NCBI GenBank assembly: GCA_958296065.1
Contig: CATQHX010000038.1
Coordinates: forward strand, 1-36,840
Direction of reading: 5' to 3'
Length of the DNA stretch: 36,840 nucleotides
Source of the DNA: Vicinamibacterales bacterium
GTDB taxonomy: Bacteria; Acidobacteriota; Vicinamibacteria; Vicinamibacterales; UBA8438
Shown here: positions 1 to 7,361 of the stretch, in pieces
Numbering within the stretch: position 1 is the first letter of the stretch
Layout of the letters: each line of letters begins with the position of its first letter
Position numbers and translations under genes: made by a program
The notes under the pieces: model-generated
Told to the model about the DNA's origin: nothing
Database searches by the model: none
The model's input: the letters and a program-made list of their open reading frames with translations, nothing else

Positions 1-864
1 GAGGCTCGGCGACGGCTCGGAGGCGCGACTGCCGTCACCCCGGTCGTGGAGGGCCGCGAAGACGCGGCGCCGGCGACGCAGACCGACCGGCAGGACGACG
101 AGACGCAGCAGGCCCGGTGGACCGTCTGGGGAGACAGCCTGACCATCGATGTGGGGCCGGAGTGGCAAGAGTCTCCCCGGACGATCACCGGGGAGAACAT
201 TACCATCGACTTCGGGCCGGAGTTGCGGGAGCCCTTCGAGGAAATCGACTCCCGGCTGGCCGAGACGTTCATCGGCGCGTTGAGCGATTCCGACGCCAAC
301 GTCCGCGCGCGGGCGGCACAAGCGCTCGGACGACATCGCGTGCACGCGGCGGCCACGGTCCTGCGCACCGCGCTCGGGGACGAAGACGCGGATGTGCGGA
401 AGCGGGCCGCCTGGGCCCTCGGCCGGATCCGTGACGACGCAGCGGTGGACGGTCTTCTGAATCTGTTGCGGGACCCCGACCAGGGGGTCCGCGAGCGAGC
501 GGCCTGGGCCCTTGGCAGGTTGCGGAATCCGGCCGCCGTGGACGGGCTCCTCGCGGCCCTCGAGGACGCCGACGCCTTCGTGCAGGAACGCATCGCCTGG
601 GCCCTCGGCCGGATCCACGATCCGCGGGCGACGAACGCGCTGATCTCGGCCCTGACCCTGATCGTGGGCGACGCCCGCCACGAGGTCATCGGGGCGCTGG
701 CCCGTATCGGCGGCGAGCCGGCGATGGAAGCGCTCATCGGCCAGATGGACGCGGACGAGCCCGAGGTTCGACGCGCGGTCATCGACGCGCTCAGCCGCGG
801 CAACTGGATCTCGACGGACGAATCCGCCGACACGCTCGTACCACCCGGGCCGCCGCGGGGCTGA
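1..864 (+). CDS. HEAT-repeat protein, 5'-truncated by the window edge
   Basis: The frame is open from base 1 without a stop. The first in-window start (GTG at 46) has no ribosome site, so the gene most likely begins upstream and only its C-terminal part is seen. Six or so HEAT/PBS-lyase-type repeats of about 31 residues fill most of it; the core pattern is R-x-RAAWALGR followed by a short loop and a second helix. Before them come two related short segments (LTIDVGPEW and ITIDFGPEL), a small internal duplication. HEAT solenoids bind other proteins; no catalytic motif is visible in this part. Similar repeat tails occur on membrane M56-type peptidases and on stand-alone scaffolds, and the missing N-terminus decides which this is. 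The repeat call is firm and the role unknown. Confidence 0.8.
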   Translation, partial: EARRRLGGATAVTPVVEGREDAAPATQTDRQDDETQQARWTVWGDSLTIDVGPEWQESPRTITGENITIDFGPELREPFEEIDSRLAETFIGALSDSDANVRARAAQALGRHRVHAAATVLRTALGDEDADVRKRAAWALGRIRDDAAVDGLLNLLRDPDQGVRERAAWALGRLRNPAAVDGLLAALEDADAFVQERIAWALGRIHDPRATNALISALTLIVGDARHEVIGALARIGGEPAMEALIGQMDADEPEVRRAVIDALSRGNWISTDESADTLVPPGPPRG

Positions 865-915
865 ACCCCACGGCATGAGCGGAGCGACCGCCGGCGTCCA
901 TTGCAGCGGGCAAGC

Positions 916-921
916 TATACA
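916..921 (+). promoter_or_regulatory. possible -10 box for the octaheme cytochrome
   Basis: TATACA lies 10 bases before the ATG at 932. A transcript from it would begin within a few bases of the start codon, giving an almost leaderless mRNA. This fits the lack of a clear Shine-Dalgarno sequence before this gene. No convincing -35 box is seen. Confidence 0.3.
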
Positions 922-931
922 CTGAGCATCG

Positions 932-2188
932 ATGACCCTGTCTCCGCCGCGCCCCGTTCCGGCGCCGGTGCGTGACTTCCTCCGGCTGCTGATGCTCCTG
1001 CTCGCCGCGCTGGCGGGATGCTCCGAATCGCAGCAACCCGCCGATCCCGCGGATTTCCCCAACGAGTTCACCGGCTCGGCCGCCTGCCGCGACTGCCACA
1101 TGGAAATCCATGACCGCTGGCGGGAAACCCTGATGGCCAACGTGCTGGTCGATCCGCGCGAGCGGCCGGAGATCGTCCTCGGCGACTTCGAGACGCCGCA
1201 TCCGCTCGTCACCTTCCGGCCGGAGGACGTCACGTACACCTACGGGAGCAAGTGGAAGCAGCGCTACTTCACGCGGCGCGGCGACGACCTCTTCGTCTTC
1301 CCGGCCCAGTGGGATGTCCAGAACGGGGAGTGGCGGCGGTACGGCGCCCGGCCGGGCACGGAATGGTGGGTCGAGCACTACCCCCCGGACCAGATGCAGC
1401 GGCCGACCGGGCCGCTGTGCGACGGCTGCCACTCGGTGAACTACGACGTGCGGGCCAAGACCGTGACGGAGTGGAATGTCGGCTGCGAGGCGTGCCACGG
1501 CCCGGGCCGCGCCCACGTCCTCGACCCGGTGGCGGATACCGTAGTCAACCCCGCCGACCTCGATCCGGTCCGCGCCAACGACGTCTGCATCCAGTGCCAC
1601 TCGCAGGGCATGCCGCTCGCCAACCCCATCGCGGGACGCCATTTCGACTGGCCGGTCGGGTACCGGCCGGGTATGCGCCTCAGCGAGGTCTGGGAGCTGG
1701 ACGCGCCGCACCTCGGCGAGGAGACCTTCACGCACTGGCCGGAGGGCTCGGCGCACAAGAACCGGATGCAGGGCAACGACTACGTACAGAGCCAGATGTA
1801 CGTCAAGGGCGTCACCTGTGCTGACTGCCACGATGTCCACGGCACCGAGCACGAAGCGGACCTGGTGGCTCCCGGCAACGAAGCCTGCACCTCGTGCCAC
1901 CAGCCGCAGCTCCAGCCGGGTCCGATCGGATCGCTGGAATACCACACGCGGCACGCTTCGGACAGCGAGGGAAGCGCGTGCGTCGCCTGCCACATGCCGC
2001 GGATCGCCCGCACCGTGGGCGATGTCAACGTGCGCAGCCACACGTTCCGCTTCGTCTCGCCGGCCGACACACAACGCTACGGGGTCCCCAACCCGTGCAC
2101 GTCGTGCCACACCGACGAGACCAACGAGTGGGCGCTGGAAGAGCTGCGCGCCTGGCCGCACGTCTCACCGTGGCGAGTGGCGCCGTGA
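932..2188 (+). CDS. octaheme c-type cytochrome lipoprotein
   Basis: 418 residues. The N-terminus has a hydrophobic stretch (about 17-29) ending in a lipobox, LAGC, with the lipidated cysteine at residue 30, so the mature protein should be a membrane-anchored lipoprotein outside the cytoplasm. Eight CXXCH heme-attachment motifs start near residues 52, 163, 185, 219, 296, 319, 350 and 389; several sit in CEACHGPG or CADCHDVHG contexts typical of multiheme cytochromes of the c554/NrfB-like superfamily. It should carry electrons in the periplasm or at the membrane surface; the donor and acceptor cannot be read from the sequence. Its stop overlaps the start of the DUF2231 gene, which suggests translational coupling and a joint role. 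Family call is strong, exact subfamily unclear. Confidence 0.9.
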   Translation: MTLSPPRPVPAPVRDFLRLLMLLLAALAGCSESQQPADPADFPNEFTGSAACRDCHMEIHDRWRETLMANVLVDPRERPEIVLGDFETPHPLVTFRPEDVTYTYGSKWKQRYFTRRGDDLFVFPAQWDVQNGEWRRYGARPGTEWWVEHYPPDQMQRPTGPLCDGCHSVNYDVRAKTVTEWNVGCEACHGPGRAHVLDPVADTVVNPADLDPVRANDVCIQCHSQGMPLANPIAGRHFDWPVGYRPGMRLSEVWELDAPHLGEETFTHWPEGSAHKNRMQGNDYVQSQMYVKGVTCADCHDVHGTEHEADLVAPGNEACTSCHQPQLQPGPIGSLEYHTRHASDSEGSACVACHMPRIARTVGDVNVRSHTFRFVSPADTQRYGVPNPCTSCHTDETNEWALEELRAWPHVSPWRVAP

Positions 2189-2628
2189 CGCTCCACCCGC
2201 TCCTCGTACACTTTCCGATCGGGCTGATCGTGAGCGCCGCGGTCATCGACGTCGTGGCGCTGGGGACCGATCCGCGCTCGACGCTGCGGCGCGCGGCGAC
2301 CGGTCTGTACCTGGCGGGAGCTGCGGCCCTGGTGGCGGCGTACCTCACCGGCCGTAGCGACGCCGCGCTGGTGCGGATACCCGGTCCGGCCCACGGGATC
2401 GTCGACGAGCACTGGACCTGGGCGCTACGGACCACCGTCTACATGGGCGTCTTCGCACTGGGCCGCCTCGGCCTCGTGCTCGCGGGCCGCTTGTCCGAAC
2501 GCGTCCGGTGGTTGCCGGTCGTCGCGGCGGGACTCGCCGGTGTCCTGCTGCTGTTCCAGACGGCCGAACGCGGCGGACGCCTGGTCTACGAGCACGGCGT
2601 GGGCGTGGCCGCACCGAGCGTGCGGTAG
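2185..2628 (+). CDS. DUF2231 integral membrane protein
   Basis: 147 residues from GTG at 2185, which overlaps the TGA of the cytochrome gene; an in-frame GTG at 2170 is the alternative and would add five residues. The N-terminal HPLLVHFPIGL motif is the hallmark of the DUF2231 family. Four hydrophobic segments follow: helix 1 around HFPIGLIVSAAVIDVV, then YLAGAAALVAAYLTG, TVYMGVFALGRLGLVL and VVAAGLAGVLLLF. Conserved histidines (HP, LLVHF, PAHGIVDEH) could bind heme or quinone, but that is inference. DUF2231 proteins are often encoded beside c-type cytochromes, and the overlap here supports a shared membrane electron-transfer unit with the octaheme protein. Confidence 0.8.
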   Translation: MTLHPLLVHFPIGLIVSAAVIDVVALGTDPRSTLRRAATGLYLAGAAALVAAYLTGRSDAALVRIPGPAHGIVDEHWTWALRTTVYMGVFALGRLGLVLAGRLSERVRWLPVVAAGLAGVLLLFQTAERGGRLVYEHGVGVAAPSVR

Positions 2629-2655
2629 CGCCCCGAAACGCCTTGTCGTTCCGCC
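2627..2655 (+). repeat. degenerate copy of the palindromic intergenic repeat
   Basis: A 17-base segment at 2627-2643 is identical to 19098-19114, where it forms the left arm of hairpin A of the dispersed repeat. Here the right arm (2647-2655) carries a mismatch and the second hairpin is missing. It lies in the gap between two convergent genes, so it could also help end transcription, although there is no T-run. Confidence 0.4.
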
Positions 2656-2661
2656 CTGTCC

Positions 2662-3642
2662 CTATCTGCGTCCCGCGGCCTCGAGAGCCCGCTCGCCGGC
2701 CAGCGCGTTGGCGATCGAGTAGTTCCCTTCGTGACACGCGTACTCGTAGATGACGTAGCCCGGCGGGCTCTCGAGCGGCAGCTCGACCGTGAAGGGGCGG
2801 GTGTAGGTCGCCTCGTCGTGAATCGTGTAGCGGTACTCGATCGTGTCCTCGTCGATGCGCGTGAACCGCTCGACCGCCCGCAGGTCCCGAGTGCCGGGGA
2901 ATCCGCGCCAGGTCGTGTCGTCGCGGTAGTGCGTCGTCTCGACCACCAGCGTGCCGCCCTCCCAGCGGCCGCGCCCGTCGCCGTTCCACTGCCGGATGCG
3001 ACCGTCTATCGGTGCGCGCCCGTCCAGCGGCACGACGCGCACGTCGTGGATCATCTCGTTGAGGATGACGACCTGCCCGGGGGTCTGAAAGATGTGGTAG
3101 GCGTTGCTGTAGCCGGACGGCACCGGCGGCACCCGCTGGTAGGTCATGCAGCGTTCCTGCAGTGGCCGGTCTGCCCACGAATCGAAGGGGTGGGCGCGGC
3201 GGTAGTCCTGACGTTCCGCCTGGCGCCGCCGGGCCTCGGGCGTCAGGGGCGGGAGCCTCCCGTCCGGCGGGTCGACGATGAGCGAGGTGCGCCCGGTGGA
3301 CTCACCCCGATCCCACCAGACCTGGTCGTACGCCAGCGCGAGGTCCCGCTCGGCGGAGAGCTCGTCGCGGCGCTCGGACGTCGCACGGGTGGCGTCGTTC
3401 CGGTTCAGCTCCGCCACCTCTTCCTCCGTCAGGAACTCCCGGTCGGCCGCGTCGACCGGCCGCTGCAAGGGAGTGAACGTGGCGTAGGACCAGATGCCCT
3501 GCAGGTCCGGATCGCCCCAGGGAGTCGTGAACGCCGCGGGCTCCTCGGCCGGCGCGGGCTCCTGACCGGCCACGAGAGCCGCCGTCGAACACGTCACCGC
3601 GACCGCCGCCGCCACCGACCGCACCAACCATGGACGAGTCAT
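2662..3642 (-). CDS. secreted PWGDPDLQG-family protein, copy 1
   Basis: 326 residues. The start at 3642 has GGGAGGG four bases upstream. A signal peptide (positive MTRPWLVR, hydrophobic core, cut near VAGQ) targets the protein to the periplasm. The mature part begins with TPWGDPDLQGIW and shares an ordered set of motifs with the two copies at 17096 and 18149: TSLIVDPPDGR, EMIHD-RV-PLDGRA, a GRWEG-TLVVET block and a C-terminal YEYACHEGNY. Invariant histidine and cysteine in the CHEGN motif could bind a metal, but I know of no proven activity. The family is, to my recollection, strongly expanded in Acidobacteriota and otherwise uncharacterised. This copy is clearly divergent from the tandem pair and has a longer acidic/arginine-rich segment after the first motif. 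Confidence 0.75.
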   Translation of the reverse strand: MTRPWLVRSVAAAVAVTCSTAALVAGQEPAPAEEPAAFTTPWGDPDLQGIWSYATFTPLQRPVDAADREFLTEEEVAELNRNDATRATSERRDELSAERDLALAYDQVWWDRGESTGRTSLIVDPPDGRLPPLTPEARRRQAERQDYRRAHPFDSWADRPLQERCMTYQRVPPVPSGYSNAYHIFQTPGQVVILNEMIHDVRVVPLDGRAPIDGRIRQWNGDGRGRWEGGTLVVETTHYRDDTTWRGFPGTRDLRAVERFTRIDEDTIEYRYTIHDEATYTRPFTVELPLESPPGYVIYEYACHEGNYSIANALAGERALEAAGRR

Positions 3643-3960
3643 GTCACCCTCCCGCGTTTTGCCGGCGCCCGGTCCGAAGGCGCCCGCCCGGTTCGTCGAA
3701 ACCGGTCCGCCATCTCTGCTTCCTGGTGACGATATACCGACGGCGACTGCTCCGTTGCGCCATGGCGGCGAGCGCCGCGAGAGCGATGAACGAACCGGCG
3801 CGGCGGTCGGCGGCGTGCAGGGGCAGGTTCCGGCCAGCAGCCCGTGGCCGGACTCGCGCGATCATGCGACGGCCATCGGACAGGCGCCGCACGCGAGTGA
3901 TAGGCTTCGAAGCGTTCCCCACCGGCTCGGACTGCCCTGCTCGACAGGAGATCGAGAATC
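3643..3960. other. divergent intergenic region, 318 bases
   Basis: It separates two divergently transcribed secreted-protein genes (PWGDPDLQG copy 1 and the DUF2911 protein), so it must hold both promoters. Only the two ribosome sites are clear: GGGAGGG for the minus gene and AGGAG before 3961. I see no RNA gene, repeat or credible small protein here. Confidence 0.5.
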
Positions 3961-4662
3961 ATGCGCACTCTTCGCCCGGCTCATCGTCGTCTGCGCCAGC
4001 ACCGTTTCCCGCGGCGCAGGCTCCCGGCCTTCGTCATCAGCGTCGTCGTCGTCGTCGCCGCCTTCGCGGTACCGGCGGCCACGCCGGACTCGGCCCTCGG
4101 GCAGGAGCGGCGCATCCTCAGCCCGCCCGGCCACTCGGCGGTGCAGGTGGGCGGCACCTTCGATCCGGTGCAGTACGGCTATCTCGGCGGGCGGTGGATC
4201 GACGTCTACTACGGGCGGCCGCTCAAGCGCGGACGCGACCTGTTCGGACCGCCGGACTGGGCCGAGATGCTCAACGACGGCGCCCCGGTATGGCGCGCCG
4301 GCGCCAACCAGTCGACACGTCTCGTTACCGAGGCGCCCCTGGTCATCGGGGGCACGCGGGTCGAGCCGGGCGAGTACACGTTGTTCATCGACCTGTCGGA
4401 CGAGGCCTGGACCTTCATCCTCTCGACGTGGCCGGCGCAGGAGACCTACGACTTCGAGAACCGCGACGCGCTGTTCGGCGCCTTCGAGTACACCGACGAC
4501 CGCGACGTGCTGCGTACCCCGATGGAGCTGGAAACCCTGCCCGTCGCCTTCGATCAGCTCTCGTGGCAGTTCCTCGACATGACCGCGACCGGCGGCCGGC
4601 TGGCGCTGCTCTGGGACACGAAGATGGCGTCGGTGCTGTTTTCCGCCGGGGAGCAACCGTGA
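3961..4662 (+). CDS. DUF2911 domain secreted protein
   Basis: 233 residues, starting at ATG 3961 with AGGAG about ten bases upstream. A long, very basic N-terminus (several arginine clusters) precedes a hydrophobic helix around residues 24-41 and a likely signal cut near LGQE. The mature domain matches DUF2911: SPPGHSAVQVGG near its start, then VYYGRPLKRGRDLFG, VWRAGANQST and PGEYTLFID, ending in a strand-rich C-terminal half with LLWDTKMASV. The family is a small beta-rich periplasmic domain of unknown function, common in Bacteroidetes and Acidobacteriota. The gene stands alone, with the VapC remnant on the opposite strand right after it. Confidence 0.85.
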   Translation: MRTLRPAHRRLRQHRFPRRRLPAFVISVVVVVAAFAVPAATPDSALGQERRILSPPGHSAVQVGGTFDPVQYGYLGGRWIDVYYGRPLKRGRDLFGPPDWAEMLNDGAPVWRAGANQSTRLVTEAPLVIGGTRVEPGEYTLFIDLSDEAWTFILSTWPAQETYDFENRDALFGAFEYTDDRDVLRTPMELETLPVAFDQLSWQFLDMTATGGRLALLWDTKMASVLFSAGEQP

Positions 4663-4678
4663 GAGCTCGCCGAGGGTG

Positions 4679-4882
4679 CTACAGCACCGCCGCGACGTCG
4701 GTGTGCGAGAAGTCGTGCCCCTTGAACAGGAGGGGCAACCCGGTCGCCTTCGCCAGCGCGAAGGAAAAGCAGTCGCCGTAGTTGTGGTTCGCCTTCCCCG
4801 GCGCCCGCCCGCCCCTGGCGTACGCTTCGTAGGCCTCGACGGCGATCTCCGCATGCTCCGCGGTCACGTCCTCGACGCGCAC
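4679..4882 (-). pseudogene. VapC-type PIN toxin, C-terminal remnant
   Basis: Only the last 67 codons of a PIN-domain ribonuclease toxin remain. The end is diagnostic: NYGDCFSFALAKATGLP followed by LLFKGHDFSHTD, which carries the third and fourth acidic active-site positions. A complete VapC has about 130 residues; the N-terminal half with the first catalytic aspartate is absent, and the sequence upstream of 4885 on this strand has no PIN similarity. No antitoxin gene is next to it. The open frame begins with GTG by chance, so I treat it as an inactive scrap. Confidence 0.8.
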
Positions 4883-4946
4883 GTCGCTACCCTCTCGTGG
4901 GTACCGTCCGATGCCGGGCTCGGGAAGCTCTGGATTCGGCCGGACC

Positions 4947-4952
4947 TATAAT
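4947..4952 (+). promoter_or_regulatory. perfect -10 box of a probably leaderless gene
   Basis: TATAAT ends seven bases before the ATG at 4960. A start site at the usual distance would fall on or next to the start codon, so the DUF169-dacB transcript would be leaderless. There is no ribosome site to argue otherwise. The -35 region is not recognisable. Confidence 0.5.
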
Positions 4953-4959
4953 CCCCGGC

Positions 4960-5694
4960 ATGACAGACGTACGAGACTGGAGAGCGCTCAACGACCGCCT
5001 CGTCACCACGCTCAAGCCGTTCGCGGAGCCGCTGGCAATCTCGTTCCACGGCCCCGGCGAGACGCCGCCCGCGTCTCGCGGCGAGGTGCGCTACCCGGCG
5101 CCGAACGAGCACGGGCGGACCGGGCAGGTCCCGGCCGGCTGCGTCTTCTGGATCAAGGGCGCCGGGACCACCTTCGCCACCGTCGCCGCCGACCACGCCA
5201 ACTGCAGCGTCGGCAGCTACACGCACGGCTTCATCACGCTGGAGGAAGCGGCGACGAAGGACGACGTGGGAGCGGTGCTCGAGGCCGGCTGGGTCGATCA
5301 GGCGGCGGTGATGAGCCTGCCGCACGTCGCCGAGCGGCCGGAGTCGGTGGTGTACGGACCGCTCGCCGAGCGCACCACACGGCCCGACGTCGTGCTGCTG
5401 CGCATCACCGGCCTGGGGCTGATGACACTGAAGGACGCCTTCCCGGAGATGCCGATCGAGGGCAAGCCGCAGTGCCACATCGTGGCCATGGCCAAGGACC
5501 GGAACATGGTGGCGGCCAGCGTCGGCTGCGCCCTCAGCCGCTCACGGACGGGGATGCGCGCCGAGGAGATGACCTGCGTCATCCCGGGCAAGCGCCTGCC
5601 TGAGGTGATCGAGACGCTGGAGGCGACGGTCGGGCTCGACCGGGCGATGGCGAGCTACGCCTCGGCCGACGCGAAGCGGTTCGGTAGAGTATGA
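4960..5694 (+). CDS. DUF169 family protein
   Basis: 244 residues from ATG 4960; an upstream GTG at 4897 would add an unlikely arginine-rich leader and would run through the -10 box. The N-terminus (DWRALNDRLVTTLKPFAEPLAISF) and the central GCVFWIKGAG-TFATVAADHANCSVG segment are typical of DUF169, with conserved cysteines in HANCSVG, PQCHIVAM, VGCALSR and MTCVIPG. No signal peptide, so cytoplasmic. The function of DUF169 is unknown; the cysteine pattern suggests metal or cofactor binding. Its stop overlaps the start of dacB (ATGA), so the two are co-translated, although the link to peptidoglycan turnover is not obvious. Confidence 0.82.
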   Translation: MTDVRDWRALNDRLVTTLKPFAEPLAISFHGPGETPPASRGEVRYPAPNEHGRTGQVPAGCVFWIKGAGTTFATVAADHANCSVGSYTHGFITLEEAATKDDVGAVLEAGWVDQAAVMSLPHVAERPESVVYGPLAERTTRPDVVLLRITGLGLMTLKDAFPEMPIEGKPQCHIVAMAKDRNMVAASVGCALSRSRTGMRAEEMTCVIPGKRLPEVIETLEATVGLDRAMASYASADAKRFGRV

Positions 5695-7127
5695 CGAGAC
5701 TGTTTCGCCTGTTGCTGCTGGGCGCCCTGGTCCTCGCCGCGCCGCACGCACCCCGGGGCGCCGGGGCCCAACCGTCGGGGCCGCTATCCGACGGTGCGCA
5801 CCGCGGCTACCTGGCGGCGCGGCTGCTGGACGGCGGCGAGCTGCAGGTCATCGACGAGCTGAACGCCGGCCGCCTGTTCGTGCCGGCGTCGGTGCTCAAG
5901 GTGGTGACGGTGGCGGCCGCCCTGGAGCACCTTGGCCCCGGCTACCGCTGGCGCACCCGCCTGACGACCAACGGATCGGTGGCGGGCGGCGCTCTCGACG
6001 GGGACCTCGTCGTCGAGCCGGGGGCCGATCCCACCTGGGGCGAGTTCTTCGACGACGGTGCCGACGAGCCGCTGGCGGCGCTCGCCGGCCAGGTGCGCGC
6101 ACGCGGCGTCACGCGGGTGACGGGCGACCTCATCGTGGACGCCGGCCGCTTCCCCGGCCGCCTGCATCCGCTGGACCGCTCTTTCGGCGACCTCCCTTAT
6201 CGCCATGGCGCGCCGCCGGCGGGTCTGGCGGTGGACGAGGCGACCATCACGGTGCGGGTCGCGCCGGGACCCGCGGTCGGAGCGCCGGCCCGCGTGCGGG
6301 TCCCAGCCGGCGTCGACGCGATCAACCGGACGCTGACCGTGGGGCGCGACCGCCACGGCGCCGGCAGCCTGGACTTCCTGCCCGTATGGGGCACCGACAC
6401 GCTGCTGCTGCGCGGCGAGTACCCGGTCAGCGAACAGGCCTTCACGATCCCGGCCAGCGACCCCGCGCCCGTGCTGCGCGCGGCACGGCGGCTGCGCGAT
6501 GCATTGCACGCTGCCGGCGTCGCCGTGCAAGGAACCGTGCGGCTCCAGGCGCGCACCCGGCCCGCGCCCGAGCGGGCCGCGGTGCTCGCCGAGCTGCACT
6601 CGCCCCCGGTCGAAGAGCTCCTCCCGGAGATCCTGACCAGAAGCCACAACTGGTACGCCGAAACCTTGATTCTCACGCTGGGGCTGGAGGTGGCCGAGAC
6701 CGGCCGCTTCGATGACGGCGTCGAGGTCGTGGCCGACTTCGTGGAGGACCTGCCGGACCCGGGCACCCCCATTCCGCCGGAACCGTCGCTGCGGGACGGC
6801 TCGGGACTGTCCGCCGCCAACCTCATCGCGCCGGCGACCGTCGTGCGGGTGCTCGCCCACGCGGCCGGTCGGCCCTGGGCCGGGACGTTCCTCGACGCGC
6901 TGGCCGGGCGCGGCGAAGGCACGCTCAGAGCGTGGCCGCGCCTGCCGCCGATCGCCGCCAAGACCGGGACGCTGCGCCACACCATCGCCCTGGCGGGGAT
7001 CATCGGCCCGGACTCGGACGCCCCGATCGTCTTCTGCTACTTCGTGAACCACAACACCCGGCCGCGATCAACCGCAAGGGGCGAGATAGCCGCCGCGCTC
7101 CGGCGCTGGCAGGCGGCCGGGCGCTGA
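5691..7127 (+). CDS. dacB: D-alanyl-D-alanine carboxypeptidase/endopeptidase (PBP4, peptidase S13)
   Basis: 478 residues, start overlapping the previous stop. A signal peptide (hydrophobic LLLLGALVLAA, cut near GAGAQ) sends it to the periplasm. All three penicillin-binding motifs are present: SVLK at residues 67-70 with the nucleophile serine, DGSGLSAAN around 369-377, and KTG at 424-426. The long insert between the first two motifs, with VTGDLIVDAGRF, is the extra domain typical of the PBP4/DacB class. It trims the terminal D-alanine of peptidoglycan side chains and cuts cross-links. Length fits the family. Coupling to a DUF169 gene is unusual and unexplained. Confidence 0.93.
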   Translation: MTRLFRLLLLGALVLAAPHAPRGAGAQPSGPLSDGAHRGYLAARLLDGGELQVIDELNAGRLFVPASVLKVVTVAAALEHLGPGYRWRTRLTTNGSVAGGALDGDLVVEPGADPTWGEFFDDGADEPLAALAGQVRARGVTRVTGDLIVDAGRFPGRLHPLDRSFGDLPYRHGAPPAGLAVDEATITVRVAPGPAVGAPARVRVPAGVDAINRTLTVGRDRHGAGSLDFLPVWGTDTLLLRGEYPVSEQAFTIPASDPAPVLRAARRLRDALHAAGVAVQGTVRLQARTRPAPERAAVLAELHSPPVEELLPEILTRSHNWYAETLILTLGLEVAETGRFDDGVEVVADFVEDLPDPGTPIPPEPSLRDGSGLSAANLIAPATVVRVLAHAAGRPWAGTFLDALAGRGEGTLRAWPRLPPIAAKTGTLRHTIALAGIIGPDSDAPIVFCYFVNHNTRPRSTARGEIAAALRRWQAAGR

Positions 7128-7314
7128 ACCGGCAGAGCGCCACCGCTCGGCAGGGACGATGCCGCCTGCGTGGGCGAGCCGTTGCCGGGCGGGAGCCGGC
7201 CAGCAGGGCACCCGGGCGAGCGGCTACCGCCACCAGTACTGGGCGATCCGAGCCGACCGCCGAACCGCACGGCCGGTGCTCACGCGCACGCGCCCCTTTT
7301 TCGGCTCGCGCGCA

Positions 7315-7320
7315 TACAAT
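7315..7320 (+). promoter_or_regulatory. possible -10 box for the PQQ dehydrogenase
   Basis: TACAAT lies 41 bases before the ATG at 7362, leaving a short leader that contains the strong AGGAGG site at 7350-7355. No clear -35 box. The 234-base gap between dacB and this gene otherwise shows nothing recognisable. Confidence 0.3.
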
Positions 7321-7361
7321 GCGGATCCGGCGTTCACCCCGGTCTTGCCAGGAGGATCGCG

